Shown here: piece by piece, positions 24,988-34,023 of the stretch
How the letters are laid out: the number at the start of each line of letters is the position of its first letter
Position numbering within the stretch: position 1 is the first letter of the stretch
Origin: Caulobacter henricii
GTDB lineage: Bacteria > Pseudomonadota > Alphaproteobacteria > Caulobacterales > Caulobacteraceae
Assembly (NCBI RefSeq): GCF_001414055.1
Contig: NZ_CP013002.1
Span: 992,001 to 1,056,000 of the forward strand
Reading direction: 5' to 3'
DNA length: 64,000 nucleotides
Notes under the pieces: generated by a model
The model's database searches: none
What the model saw: only the letters and a program-made list of their open reading frames with translations
What the model was told of the DNA's origin: nothing
Program-made: the position numbers and the translations under genes

Positions 24988-26325
24988 GTGCCGATAGCGA
25001 TGTCGCGACTGGAAGATCGGAAACAGGCCCGCGATGGCCTGAAGGCGACGCTGGTGCGTCAGCCTGCGGTCGCGGCTGTCGATCTGGGGGCCTCCAAGGT
25101 CACGTGCTTCATCATGAAGGCCGACGGCATTCATCGTGACAACCGCACCCTGACCACGGCCGGCGTCGGCTATGTGCAGTCGCGCGGCGTGCGCGGCGGG
25201 GCGATCGTCAATCTGGACGAAGCGGCCCAGGCCATCGCCCAGGCCGTCGAGCGGGCCGAAACCGTGGCTGGCCTCAATGTTCAGGGCGTCAGCGTCTGCA
25301 CCGCCGGCGGCCAGCTGGCCAGCAACCGCGTCCATACCCAGGTCTCGCTCGGGGCCCGACCCATCGCTGACGGCGACCTGTCGCGCGCCATCGCCTCGGC
25401 CTTGGCCCAGGTCAAGATTCCCGGTCGTAAGCCGATCCACCTTCTGCCCATCGCCTGGTCGGTCGACGGCCAGCGCGGCATTCGCGATCCGCGGGCCATG
25501 TTCGGACGCTCGCTGGGCCTGGAACTGCTGGTCGTCTCGATCAACGAAAACGTCTTCCACACCCTGGCCCACTGCGTCGAGCGGGCTCACCTGTCCTTCG
25601 AGGGCGTGGTCGCCGCTCCCTTCGCCTCGGCCCTGGCGGCCCTGGAGGAGGACGAGATGGACCTCGGTGCCGTCTGCATCGACATGGGCGGCGGTTCGAC
25701 CTCGGTGGCGGTGTTCAACAATGGCGCGCTCTGCCATGTCGACAGCCTCGCCGTCGGCGGCGGGCACGTAACTCAGGATATCGCCCGCGGCCTGCAGACC
25801 TCGGTCGCCGGGGCCGAGCGCATCAAGACGCTGCACGGCAGCGCCATCGCCTCGGCCAATGAAGACCGCGAGATGATCGAGGCCCCGCCACGCGGTGACG
25901 ATCCGGGTGCCGGTCCGGTCATCGCGCCGCGCAGCCTGCTGAAGGGCATCATCCAGCCCCGCGTCGAAGAGACCCTGGAACTGCTGCGCGAGCGCCTCCG
26001 GGCTTCGGGTGCCCCGGTCGAACCTGGTGCCGGCATTGTCCTGACTGGCGGTGCCAGCCAGCTGGCCGGTGTCCGCGAAGTCGCCGTCCGGGTCTTTGAT
26101 CGTCCGGTTCGTCTGGGCCGCCCGCGCCGGGTGCCGCACCTGGCCGATGCGGCCTCGGGTCCGGCCTTCTGCGCGGCGGCCGGCGTGCTGCACCGCTCGG
26201 CCTTCGGACCGCGCGAAGTGGTCTCGCCCAAGGCCCTGGCTGCGGCCGCCCTGCGCAAGCGTCCGATGGACCCCAATGCCAGTCCGATGGCCAAGGCCGC
26301 CGCCTGGCTGCGCGACAATCTGTGA
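24988..26325 (+). CDS. ftsA: actin-like cell division protein FtsA
   Basis: FtsA is an actin-fold ATPase that anchors FtsZ filaments to the membrane. The 445-residue frame begins with GTG at 24988; an ATG four codons later (25000, MSRLEDRKQ) is an equally good start, as neither has a strong ribosome binding site. Motifs: VAAVDLGASKVTCFIMK (phosphate 1), the 1C-domain region, CIDMGGGSTSVAVFNNG (phosphate 2), and GAGIVLTGGASQLAGV (adenosine). The C-terminal AAAWLRDNL resembles the membrane-targeting amphipathic helix. It follows ftsQ by 15 bp. Confidence 0.94.
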   Translation: MPIAMSRLEDRKQARDGLKATLVRQPAVAAVDLGASKVTCFIMKADGIHRDNRTLTTAGVGYVQSRGVRGGAIVNLDEAAQAIAQAVERAETVAGLNVQGVSVCTAGGQLASNRVHTQVSLGARPIADGDLSRAIASALAQVKIPGRKPIHLLPIAWSVDGQRGIRDPRAMFGRSLGLELLVVSINENVFHTLAHCVERAHLSFEGVVAAPFASALAALEEDEMDLGAVCIDMGGGSTSVAVFNNGALCHVDSLAVGGGHVTQDIARGLQTSVAGAERIKTLHGSAIASANEDREMIEAPPRGDDPGAGPVIAPRSLLKGIIQPRVEETLELLRERLRASGAPVEPGAGIVLTGGASQLAGVREVAVRVFDRPVRLGRPRRVPHLADAASGPAFCAAAGVLHRSAFGPREVVSPKALAAAALRKRPMDPNASPMAKAAAWLRDNL

Positions 26326-26491
26326 CGACCGACTCGCGCCATCAGGCCCGAAAGTCCGGTCAAGCTCTCGGGCCGGCATGAATTAGGAAATCGCGGCGTT
26401 CCGTCGCATCAAGTCTCCAGAACCCTTTGCGTGCCAAGAGATTCTGCCGAGCCAGGACAAATTGTGCTCAGGCAGCGCTCGACCTGTCCCC

Positions 26492-26576
26492 GACTCATAT
26501 TATGCAGTTAACCGCCGATTAACGATGGTGGTTGTTCTGTTAACCCAATCGTCGAGGCGTTCCCGACGGTTGAATC
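26492..26576 (+). promoter_or_regulatory. ftsZ promoter region: CtrA box and two GANTC sites
   Basis: A perfect CtrA consensus TTAA-CCGCCGA-TTAAC occupies 26508-26523, and a lone TTAAC half-site is at 26540-26544. CcrM methylation sites flank it: GACTC at 26492-26496 and GAATC at 26572-26576. In C. crescentus CtrA represses ftsZ, and CcrM methylation with GcrA promotes it; the same logic is readable here. The ftsA-ftsZ gap is 297 bp. Confidence 0.85.
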
Positions 26577-26622
26577 GCCGGGGTCCTGTTTGACGATTTC
26601 GGCGTAAGGTCGCGAGGGTTCC

Positions 26623-28149
26623 ATGGCTATTTCTCTTTCAGCGCCGCGCACCACTGAACTGAAGCCCCGTATCGTCGTGTTCGGCGTCGGTGGCGCGGGC
26701 GGCAATGCCGTCAACAACATGATCGAGGCAGGCCTCGAAGGTGTTGAGTTCGTGGTCGCCAATACTGACGCGCAGCAACTGCAGTTCGCCAAGACCGACC
26801 GTCGTATTCAGCTCGGCGTTCAGGTGACCCAGGGGCTCGGCGCAGGTGCGCACCCCGAGGTCGGCATGAGCGCCGCCGAGGAAAGCTTTCCCGAGATCGG
26901 TGAGCATCTGGACGGTGCCCACATGGTCTTCATCACCGCCGGCATGGGCGGCGGCACCGGCACCGGTGCAGCCCCGATCATCGCCAAGTGTGCGCGCGAA
27001 CGCGGCATCCTGACCGTCGGCGTCGTCACCAAGCCCTTCCACTTCGAAGGCCGTCACCGCATGCGTCTGGCCGATGCCGGCATCGGTGAGCTGCAGCGCT
27101 ATGTCGACACCCTGATCGTCATCCCGAACCAGAACCTGTTCCGTGTCGCCAATGAGCGCACGACCTTTGCTGAAGCCTTCGGCATGGCCGACCAGGTCCT
27201 GCACTCGGGCGTTCGCTCCATCACCGACCTGATGGTCCTGCCGGGCCTGATCAACCTCGACTTCGCCGACGTCCGCACGGTCATGACCGAGATGGGCAAG
27301 GCGATGATGGGCACCGGCGAGGGCACCGGCGAAGACCGCGCCCTGATGGCCGCCCAGAACGCCATCGCCAATCCGCTGCTGGACGAAGTCTCGCTCAAGG
27401 GTGCCAAGGCCGTGCTGGTCAACGTGACCGGTGGCATGGACATGACCCTGCTGGAAGTCGACGAGGCCGCCAACGCCATCTCGGACCAGGTCGATCCGGA
27501 AGCCAATATCATCTTCGGCGCGGCCTTCGATCCGTCGCTGGAAGGCGTGATCCGCGTGTCGGTGGTCGCCACCGGCATGGATGGGGCCTCCATCGCCCAG
27601 ATCGAACCCAAGCCGGTCGCTCGCAACACCTCGGCCGCCCCGCTGATCGCCGAGACCTCGCGTCCCGTCCCGCAGCCGGAGCCGGCCCGCCCGACCTCGC
27701 GCTACGAGGCCCGTCCTGCCGAACGCCCGACTGCCTATGCACCGGAGCCGGCCTATGAGCCCGAGCCGGAAGTGGTGGATGAAGCGCCCCAGGCCGATCT
27801 TTACTTCCAGGAGCCCGTCGTGGCCGAGGCCGCTCCAGAGCCTCGCATCACCACGCCGGCCCCGCGGACTGTGACCCGGATCGTCGATCCGTTGGTCGAG
27901 GACGTTGATGATGCGCCGCTCTATACCGAGCAGCACTATGCCGATCGCCAGCCCGCCAAGTCCGGCGGCTGGATGAGCCTCTTCGGTGGCGGTCGCCAGC
28001 GCTACGACCAGCAGCCTGCGCCGCCGCAACAACCCCAGGCCCGCACGGCCTCTGGGGGGCGGACGGCAGCCCAACCGCTGGAAGCCCAGCAGCTCGACGA
28101 AGGCGAGGATCTCGAAATCCCGTCGTTCCTGCGTCGCCTGGCCAACTGA
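26623..28149 (+). CDS. ftsZ: tubulin-like cell division GTPase FtsZ
   Basis: FtsZ forms the cytokinetic ring. The 508 residues comprise a GTPase core ([17 protein letters not shown]; tubulin signature [11 protein letters not shown] at about residues 107-117; the catalytic T7 loop near [11 protein letters not shown]), a long Pro/Glu-rich linker from about residue 320 to 490, and the conserved C-terminal peptide [13 protein letters not shown] that binds FtsA and other partners. Both the long linker and the sequence are Caulobacter-like. The gene has its own CtrA/GANTC promoter and a strong terminator, so it can be expressed apart from ftsQA. Confidence 0.98.
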   Translation: MAISLSAPRTTELKPRIVVFGVGGAGGNAVNNMIEAGLEGVEFVVANTDAQQLQFAKTDRRIQLGVQVTQGLGAGAHPEVGMSAAEESFPEIGEHLDGAHMVFITAGMGGGTGTGAAPIIAKCARERGILTVGVVTKPFHFEGRHRMRLADAGIGELQRYVDTLIVIPNQNLFRVANERTTFAEAFGMADQVLHSGVRSITDLMVLPGLINLDFADVRTVMTEMGKAMMGTGEGTGEDRALMAAQNAIANPLLDEVSLKGAKAVLVNVTGGMDMTLLEVDEAANAISDQVDPEANIIFGAAFDPSLEGVIRVSVVATGMDGASIAQIEPKPVARNTSAAPLIAETSRPVPQPEPARPTSRYEARPAERPTAYAPEPAYEPEPEVVDEAPQADLYFQEPVVAEAAPEPRITTPAPRTVTRIVDPLVEDVDDAPLYTEQHYADRQPAKSGGWMSLFGGGRQRYDQQPAPPQQPQARTASGGRTAAQPLEAQQLDEGEDLEIPSFLRRLAN

Positions 28150-28177
28150 TCCAGCTGGTCAGATCTAGCTTCTGAAG

Positions 28178-28206
28178 CGCCCGGGGTGAAAGCCCCGGGC
28201 GTTTTG
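28178..28206 (+). terminator. intrinsic terminator of ftsZ
   Basis: CGCCCGGGG (28178-28186) pairs perfectly with CCCCGGGCG (28193-28201), loop of six, followed by TTTTG. It closes the dcw cluster. Confidence 0.9.
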
Positions 28207-28292
28207 CTGTCTCGGGCCTTGATGCTCCCCATTCGGTCGAGGATCTGCTAAGGCTTGGCATATCCTGCCAACTTCTCACCGAAATCGGTCAC

Positions 28293-28763
28293 ATGAAGCT
28301 TAGTCGCGCTGATCGCAAGATCCTTCAGATCCTTCAGCAGGACGGCAAGATTTCGAATGTCGATCTGGCCGAGCAGGTCGGCCTGTCGCCCAGTCCCTGC
28401 CTGCGCCGGGTCAAGCAGCTGGAGGCCAGCGGCCTGATTGCCGGCTATGTGGCTCTCCTGGACCGGCGCAAGGCCAGGCTGGACGTGCTGGCCTATGTGG
28501 AAGTCCAGGTTGACCGGCATACGGAAACCGCTGCCGAGGCGTTCCGCGAGGCGGTCCTGCGCGAGCCTGAAGTGGTCGGCTGCTATGTGATGACCGGGGG
28601 CTATGACTACCTTCTGAAGGTGGCCGTGCCCAATCTCGACGCCTATGCGGATTTCACCATGAAGCGCCTGCTGAAGATGCCGGCGGTCAAGGATATCCGC
28701 TCCAGCTTCGTGCTGGACACCATCAAGGACTCCACGGCCCTGCCACTCGACTATCTCGACTAG
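28293..28763 (+). CDS. Lrp/AsnC-family transcriptional regulator
   Basis: This 156-residue protein has the AsnC-type helix-turn-helix (ADRKILQILQQDGKISNVDLA ending, then LAEQVGLSPSPCLRRVKQLE) and a C-terminal RAM ligand-binding domain (VLAYVEVQV, VVGCYVMTGGYDYLLKVAV, IRSSFVLDTIKD). The family senses amino acids, most often leucine or aromatic ones. It lies immediately upstream, in the same direction, of a tyrosine-degradation cluster and is a good candidate regulator of it. Confidence 0.93.
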   Translation: MKLSRADRKILQILQQDGKISNVDLAEQVGLSPSPCLRRVKQLEASGLIAGYVALLDRRKARLDVLAYVEVQVDRHTETAAEAFREAVLREPEVVGCYVMTGGYDYLLKVAVPNLDAYADFTMKRLLKMPAVKDIRSSFVLDTIKDSTALPLDYLD

Positions 28764-28812
28764 GCTGATGCCCGGCGCATCGTGCCAGTCCAGGGCTCGT
28801 ATCTGGCATTTT

Positions 28813-28841
28813 ATGACCCATAAGGCCGTTTTCGTGGTCAT
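28813..28841. promoter_or_regulatory. inverted repeat before the aminotransferase gene
   Basis: ATGACC (28813-28818) and GGTCAT (28836-28841) are inverted with a 17-bp spacer, centred about 80 bp upstream of the aminotransferase start. It could be an operator, for example for the adjacent Lrp-type protein. Confidence 0.3.
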
Positions 28842-28906
28842 GATCGACAGGTTCTGACTTCGATTTTCCGCTACTCAGACCGCTGTTCATTCGAGGAGCG
28901 GTAGTC

Positions 28907-30028
28907 ATGCTGGTTGTCGACCAGAAGCCCCTGGCTTCGGCCGTCCCGTCGCCCGTCCGGGCGGCGCTGGAAACCGTTCAGCCCTACAAGTCCGGCATGA
29001 CCCTGGCCGAGGCCGGTCGGCGCGCCGGGCGCAGCGACTTTTCCAAGCTGGCCAGCAACGAAAACCTGCTGGGCCCTAGCCCCAAGGTGGCTGAAGCCGT
29101 TATGGCGGCCATGGCCCATCCGGAAATCTATCCGGACCCCTATTCCGAGACCCTGCGCAATGCCCTGGCCACCAGCCTGGCCGTCGATCCGGCCCGCATC
29201 GTGGTGTCGCCGGGGTCGGAGGGCCTGATCGACTATCTGTTCCGGGCCGTGATCGCGCCGGGCGAAACCATCCTGCTGTCGACCCCGACTTTCCCGGCCT
29301 ACGAGATCTTCGGCCGCTGCGCCGAGGCGACGATCATCGACGTGCCGCGCCTGGCCAATTTCGATCTCGATGTCGAGGCCTTCAAGGTCGAAGCGGCCAA
29401 GGGACCCAAGCTTCTGGTCCTCTGCACGCCCAACAATCCGACCGGCAATGCCCTGACCGGCGTCGATATCGGCGAGATCCTGGCCGTGACGCCGCGCTCG
29501 ACCGTGGTCTTCGTTGACGAGGCCTATCGCGAGTATCACGAGGCCTTCAATACCTTTGCCCTGCTGGAGGCCTGGGGCGGTCCCTGGGTGTCGGCCCGGA
29601 CCTTCTCCAAGGCCTATGGCCTGGCCGGCCTGCGCGTCGGCTATGGCGTCGCGTCCTCGGCTGAACTGGTCGGCTATCTCGACCGCCTGCGTCCGCCCTT
29701 CAATGTCACCGCCGCCAGCCAGGCCGCGGCCCTGGCGGCCCTGGCCGATGTCGAGCACCTGGAGCGCACGGTCGCCCTGACCATCGCCGAGCGCGGCCGG
29801 GTCGAGACGGCGCTCGCGGCCCTGGGTATCGAGCATACCCGGAGCCACGCCAATTTCGTCTTCCTGAAGACGCCCGCGGGTCCCGAAGCAACGAGCGAGC
29901 GTTTGTTGCAGGAAGGGCTTATCATCCGTCCCACCCCGGTCGCCGGTGGCTGGGTTCGCATCACCATCGGCCGTCCGGCCGACAATGACCGCCTGATCGC
30001 CGCCCTGCCGGCCGCATTGGCGCACTGA
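28907..30028 (+). CDS. PLP-dependent aminotransferase, HisC-like, probably aromatic amino acid specific
   Basis: This 373-residue fold-type I class I/II aminotransferase contains LASNENLLGPSPKV, the PLP-binding SPGSEGLIDYLFRA, TPNNPTGNAL, VDEAYREY, and the Schiff-base Lys in SKAYGLAGLRVGY. HisC-like enzymes include both histidinol-phosphate and aromatic (Tyr/Phe) aminotransferases. The next gene encodes 4-hydroxyphenylpyruvate dioxygenase, 17 bp away, so I infer that it converts tyrosine to 4-hydroxyphenylpyruvate. GAGGAG upstream supports the start. It could instead be a genuine HisC. Confidence 0.88.
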   Translation: MLVVDQKPLASAVPSPVRAALETVQPYKSGMTLAEAGRRAGRSDFSKLASNENLLGPSPKVAEAVMAAMAHPEIYPDPYSETLRNALATSLAVDPARIVVSPGSEGLIDYLFRAVIAPGETILLSTPTFPAYEIFGRCAEATIIDVPRLANFDLDVEAFKVEAAKGPKLLVLCTPNNPTGNALTGVDIGEILAVTPRSTVVFVDEAYREYHEAFNTFALLEAWGGPWVSARTFSKAYGLAGLRVGYGVASSAELVGYLDRLRPPFNVTAASQAAALAALADVEHLERTVALTIAERGRVETALAALGIEHTRSHANFVFLKTPAGPEATSERLLQEGLIIRPTPVAGGWVRITIGRPADNDRLIAALPAALAH

Positions 30029-30045
30029 GTTTCTGGAGGTTGACC

Positions 30046-31107
30046 ATGGCCATGACCGCTGAAAACCCGCTCGGCCTCGACGGCTTCGCGTTTGTCGAGT
30101 TCACCAGCCCCGAACCGGCCGCCATGAAGGCGCTGTTCGAGCAACTGGGCTTCGTTGCCGCCAGCACCCATCCGACCAAGGCTGTGACCCGCTACAAGCA
30201 GGGCCGCATCAACCTGCTGGTCAATGACGAGCCGACCGGCCAGGTCGCCGACTTCCGCGCCGCCCATGGCCCTTCGGCCAACGGCATGGCCTTCGGCGTC
30301 GCCGACATCGAGGCCGCCTATGCCGAGGCCCTGAAGCGCGGGGCGGTTGCCGCTGACGCTTCGGTCACGGTGCTGGGCGAGGGCGCGCGGGTGCTGGAAG
30401 GCATCGGCGGCTCGATGCTGTATCTGGTCGAGGGCGCGGACGCGGTATTCGCCAACTGGACCCCGGTGGCTGGCGCGGCGGAAGCCGAAGCGGCCAACAA
30501 TGTCGGTCTCGATCTGCTCGACCACCTGACCCACAACGTCAAGCGCGGCCAGATGCGCACCTGGTCGACCTTCTATCGCGATGTCTTCGGCTTCGAGGAG
30601 CAGAAGTATTTCGACATCAAGGGTCAGGCGACCGGCCTGTTCAGCCAGGCGATGATCGCGCCCGACAAGGCGATCCGCATCCCGCTGAACGAGAGCCAGG
30701 ACGACAAGAGCCAGATCGAGGAGTTCATCCGCCAGTACAATGGCGAGGGCATCCAGCACCTGGCCCTGACCACCCCCGACATCTACGACACGGTCGAGAG
30801 GCTGCGCGCCCGGGGCGTCAAGCTGCAGGACACCATCGAGACCTATTACGAGCTGGTCGACAAGCGCGTGCCCGGCCACGGCGAGGACCTTGAGCGCCTG
30901 CGCAAGAACCGCATCCTGCTGGACGGCAATGTCGGCGAGGAAGGCCTGCTGCTGCAGATCTTCACCGAAAACCTGTTTGGCCCGATCTTCTTCGAGGTCA
31001 TCCAGCGCAAGGGCAATGAGGGCTTCGGTAACGGCAACTTCCAGGCCCTGTTCGAAAGCATCGAGCTGGACCAGATCCGCCGCGGCGTGATCACGGTCGA
31101 GGCCTAG
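30046..31107 (+). CDS. hppD: 4-hydroxyphenylpyruvate dioxygenase
   Basis: HppD converts 4-hydroxyphenylpyruvate to homogentisate with non-heme iron. The ATG at 30046 has GGAGG six bases upstream; a TTG two codons earlier is less likely. The 353-residue product has two vicinal-oxygen-chelate domains. Iron ligands are visible as His in LDHLTHNV, His in [12 protein letters not shown], and Glu in [10 protein letters not shown]. The C-terminal [18 protein letters not shown] is the family gate helix. It is preceded by the aminotransferase and followed, across a repeat, by hmgA. Confidence 0.95.
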   Translation: MAMTAENPLGLDGFAFVEFTSPEPAAMKALFEQLGFVAASTHPTKAVTRYKQGRINLLVNDEPTGQVADFRAAHGPSANGMAFGVADIEAAYAEALKRGAVAADASVTVLGEGARVLEGIGGSMLYLVEGADAVFANWTPVAGAAEAEAANNVGLDLLDHLTHNVKRGQMRTWSTFYRDVFGFEEQKYFDIKGQATGLFSQAMIAPDKAIRIPLNESQDDKSQIEEFIRQYNGEGIQHLALTTPDIYDTVERLRARGVKLQDTIETYYELVDKRVPGHGEDLERLRKNRILLDGNVGEEGLLLQIFTENLFGPIFFEVIQRKGNEGFGNGNFQALFESIELDQIRRGVITVEA

Positions 31108-31148
31108 TCAAGCCCGGTGGACGGGAGCCCGCTTCCCGTCCCACAATC

Positions 31149-31237
31149 CCGCTCTCCCCGGCGAAAGCCGGGGCCCAGGTGAAACCCACGAACCGCTCCG
31201 GAGGAATCCGGGTCCCGGCTTTCGCCGGGAAGAGCGG
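31149..31237. repeat. inverted repeat CCGCTCTCCCCGG family
   Basis: The 28 bases at 31149-31176 pair with 31210-31237 with few mismatches, and each arm contains its own CCGGCGAAAGCCGG-type hairpin. A related single hairpin is at 33969-34002. It lies between hppD and hmgA and may modulate read-through. Confidence 0.75.
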
Positions 31238-31255
31238 ATGTGGGGGAGGAAGCAC

Positions 31256-32548
31256 GTGACTGATATAGACGCGCTCAAATACCAATCCGGCTTCGGCAAT
31301 CACTTCGCCACCGAGGCGGTGCCCGGTGCCCTGCCGGTCGGCCAGAACTCGCCGCAGAAGGTGCCGTTCGGGCTCTATGCCGAACAGCTGTCGGGGACGG
31401 CCTTTACCGCACCCCGGGCCGAGAACCGCCGCAGCTGGCTCTATCGTCTGCGCCCCAGTGCCGGCCATGGCCGTTATGAGCCCTGTGCGCAGCCCGGCCT
31501 GTGCGACGTTGCCTTCGACGGGCCCGTGACGCCCAACCGCCTGCGCTGGGACCCGATCGCGATCCCCGAGGCACCGACCGATTTCGTCGATGGCCTGAGG
31601 GCCCTGGCCGGCAATGGCGATGTGGCGACCCAGGCCGGGATTGGCGTGCAACTCTATCTCGCCAACCGTTCGATGACGGATCGCGTCTTCCAGAACGCTG
31701 ATGGCGAACTGCTGATCGTGCCGCAGCAGGGTGTCCTGACCCTGGTCACCGAGATGGGCGTGATGACGGCGGGGCCGGGCCATATCGCCGTGATCCCGCG
31801 CGGCGTCCGCTTCCGGGTCGAGGTCGCGGGGCCCTCGCGCGGCTATGTCTGCGAGACCTATGGCGCGGCCTTCAAGCTGCCGGACCTTGGGCCCATCGGG
31901 GCCAATGGCCTGGCCAATCCGCGGGACTTCGAAACCCCCGTCGCGGCCTTCGAGGATGTCGAGGCCCCGACCCAGGTGATCCAGAAGTTCCAGGGGCGGC
32001 TCTGGACCGCACAATGGGATCACAGCCCGCTGGACGTGGTGGCCTGGCACGGCAATTTCGCGCCGTACCGCTATGATCTGGCCCGTTTCAACACGATCAA
32101 TACGGTCAGCTACGACCATCCCGATCCGTCGATCTTCACGGTCCTGACCTCGCCCAGCGAGATCCCGGGCACGGCCAATTGCGACTTCGTGATCTTCCCG
32201 CCGCGCTGGATGGTGGCCGAACAGACCTTCCGGCCGCCCTGGTTCCACCGCAACGTGATGAGCGAATTCATGGGCCTGGTGCACGGGGCCTATGACGCCA
32301 AGGTGGGCGGCTTCTCGCCGGGCGGGGCGTCCCTGCACAACCCGATGAGCGACCACGGGCCCGATCTGGCCAGCTGGCAGGGGGCCGTGGCGGCCGATCT
32401 TGCACCGCACAAGATCGAAAACACCCTGGCCTTCATGTTTGAAAGCCGCTGGACGCTGCGTCCGACGCGATTTGCTCTGGAGCATTCGTCGCTTCAGGCG
32501 GACTATGACGCCTGCTGGTCGGGCTTCCCCAAGGCCGTCCTGCCTTAA
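31256..32548 (+). CDS. hmgA: homogentisate 1,2-dioxygenase
   Basis: HmgA opens the ring of homogentisate to give maleylacetoacetate. The GTG at 31256 has GGGGGAGG about seven bases upstream and yields 430 residues starting [17 protein letters not shown]. Iron-site residues are seen in [13 protein letters not shown] (His and Glu) and [12 protein letters not shown] (His). The N-terminal [13 protein letters not shown] block is diagnostic. It sits between hppD and the fumarylacetoacetase gene in pathway order. Confidence 0.96.
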   Translation: MTDIDALKYQSGFGNHFATEAVPGALPVGQNSPQKVPFGLYAEQLSGTAFTAPRAENRRSWLYRLRPSAGHGRYEPCAQPGLCDVAFDGPVTPNRLRWDPIAIPEAPTDFVDGLRALAGNGDVATQAGIGVQLYLANRSMTDRVFQNADGELLIVPQQGVLTLVTEMGVMTAGPGHIAVIPRGVRFRVEVAGPSRGYVCETYGAAFKLPDLGPIGANGLANPRDFETPVAAFEDVEAPTQVIQKFQGRLWTAQWDHSPLDVVAWHGNFAPYRYDLARFNTINTVSYDHPDPSIFTVLTSPSEIPGTANCDFVIFPPRWMVAEQTFRPPWFHRNVMSEFMGLVHGAYDAKVGGFSPGGASLHNPMSDHGPDLASWQGAVAADLAPHKIENTLAFMFESRWTLRPTRFALEHSSLQADYDACWSGFPKAVLP

Positions 32549-32574
32549 ACGATAACGATAACGAGGAAGCGCCC

Positions 32575-33582
32575 ATGAAGCTTGCGTCTCTCAAGGACGG
32601 CCGCGACGGCCGTCTGGTGGTGGTCTCCAACGACCTGGCCTGGTTTACCGACGCGGCGACGATCGCCCCGACCCTGCAGGCCGCGATGGATGACTGGGGA
32701 CGTTGCGAGCCTCTGCTGCGCGGCCTGGCCGAGAGCCTCGAGCACGGCGCGGTGCCCAAGGAGCGCTTCCATGAGCACGACGCCGCCAGCCCCCTGCCGC
32801 GCGCCTATCAGTGGCTCGATGGCAGCGCCTATGTGAACCACGTGCAGCTGGTGCGTAAGGCCCGTGGCGCGGCCATGCCGGAGACCTTCTGGACCGATCC
32901 CCTGATGTACCAGGGCGCTTCTGACGGCTTCCTTGGCCCGCGCGATGACATTCCCCTGGCCGATGCGGCCTGGGGCTGCGATCTCGAGGGCGAGGTGGCG
33001 GTGATCGTCGGTGACGTCCCGCTGGGCGCGACGCGCGAGGAAGCCCTGGCGGCGATCCGCCTGGTCATGCTGTGCAACGATGTCTCCCTGCGCAACCTGA
33101 TCCCCGACGAACTGGCCAAGGGCTTCGGCTTTGTGCAGTCCAAGCCGGCCAGCGCCTTCTCGCCGGTCGCGGTGACGCCGGCCCTGCTGGGCGACGCCTG
33201 GAAGGACGGCAAGCTGCACGGTGCCCTGCTGGTCTCGCTGAACGGCAAGGACTTCGGCAAGGCCGACGCCGGTGTCGACATGACCTTCGACTTCGGGACC
33301 CTGGTGGCCCATGCCGCCAAGACCCGGGCCCTGTCGGCGGGGACCATTGTGGGTTCGGGCACGGTCAGCAATCGCGGGGCCGATGAAGGTCCGGGCCTGC
33401 CAGTGGCCGAGGGCGGGCTGGGCTATTCGTGCCTCGCCGAGGTGCGCACTGTCGAGACCCTGCTGCATGGCAAGGCCGTGACACCGTTCCTGCTCGGTGG
33501 CGACACCGTCAGGATCGAGATGAAGGACGCACGTGGCCACTCGATCTTCGGGGCCATCGAGCAGTCGGTCGAGCGGGTTTGA
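32575..33582 (+). CDS. fahA: fumarylacetoacetate hydrolase family protein
   Basis: This 335-residue protein belongs to the FAH family: GCDLEGEVAVIVGDVPLG carries acidic metal ligands, followed by NDVSLRNLIPDELAKGFGF, QSKPASAFSPVAVTP and GTVSNRGADEGPG. Context makes it the last step of tyrosine breakdown, fumarylacetoacetate to fumarate and acetoacetate. It follows hmgA by 26 bp, and the gap contains the tandem word CGATAA. Its stop overlaps the TTG start of the next gene. Confidence 0.92.
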   Translation: MKLASLKDGRDGRLVVVSNDLAWFTDAATIAPTLQAAMDDWGRCEPLLRGLAESLEHGAVPKERFHEHDAASPLPRAYQWLDGSAYVNHVQLVRKARGAAMPETFWTDPLMYQGASDGFLGPRDDIPLADAAWGCDLEGEVAVIVGDVPLGATREEALAAIRLVMLCNDVSLRNLIPDELAKGFGFVQSKPASAFSPVAVTPALLGDAWKDGKLHGALLVSLNGKDFGKADAGVDMTFDFGTLVAHAAKTRALSAGTIVGSGTVSNRGADEGPGLPVAEGGLGYSCLAEVRTVETLLHGKAVTPFLLGGDTVRIEMKDARGHSIFGAIEQSVERV

Positions 33583-33962
33583 GCCCAGAGAGTGAACAGG
33601 TCGAGCCGGCCGGTCGGGTCTTCAAGACACCGGCCGGCGTCGGTCTTGGTCCGGTCGAGCTGATCGCCGACGGCGGTGCCCGCAACTTTGTCCTGCAGAT
33701 CGGGGCCAACCGCTTCCACGGCTTCGTGGTGCGGCAGGGCGGAGACGTGTTTGGCTATGTCGACCGCTGCCCGCATGCCGGCCTGCCCCTGGCCCAGCAG
33801 CTTGACCAGTATCTGACGCCCGATGGCGGGCTGATTGCCTGCTCCTGGCACGGCGCGGTGTTCAAGGTGGAGACCGGGACCTGCGTCGGTGGCCCCTGCG
33901 TGGGGGCGAGCCTGTCACCCTGGCCGGTCGAGGTTCGCGAGGGGCGGATCTTTACGGCCTGA
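33579..33962 (+). CDS. Rieske [2Fe-2S] protein
   Basis: This 127-residue protein has a Rieske cluster site: CPHAG (about residue 65) and CSWHG (about residue 87) supply Cys-His and Cys-His ligands. The start is a TTG at 33579 overlapping the FAH stop; there is no other in-frame start between that and the domain. It resembles the ferredoxin-like Rieske proteins that accompany oxygenases. In this operon it might supply electrons or have a regulatory role, but the tyrosine pathway itself has no known need for it. Confidence 0.85.
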   Translation: MSPESEQVEPAGRVFKTPAGVGLGPVELIADGGARNFVLQIGANRFHGFVVRQGGDVFGYVDRCPHAGLPLAQQLDQYLTPDGGLIACSWHGAVFKVETGTCVGGPCVGASLSPWPVEVREGRIFTA

Positions 33963-33968
33963 ACCAAC

Positions 33969-34002
33969 ACCGCTCTCCCGGGCTTTCGCCGGGGAGAGCG
34001 GT
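33969..34002. terminator. bidirectional hairpin between converging genes
   Basis: ACCGCTCTCCC (33969-33979) pairs with GGGAGAGCGGT (33992-34002). It lies seven bases past the Rieske stop and 22 bases past the stop of the converging MFS gene, a natural place for a shared terminator. It is sequence-related to the repeat at 31149-31237. Confidence 0.6.
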
Positions 34003-34023
34003 CGAGAGGTCGCGCTGGACGCC

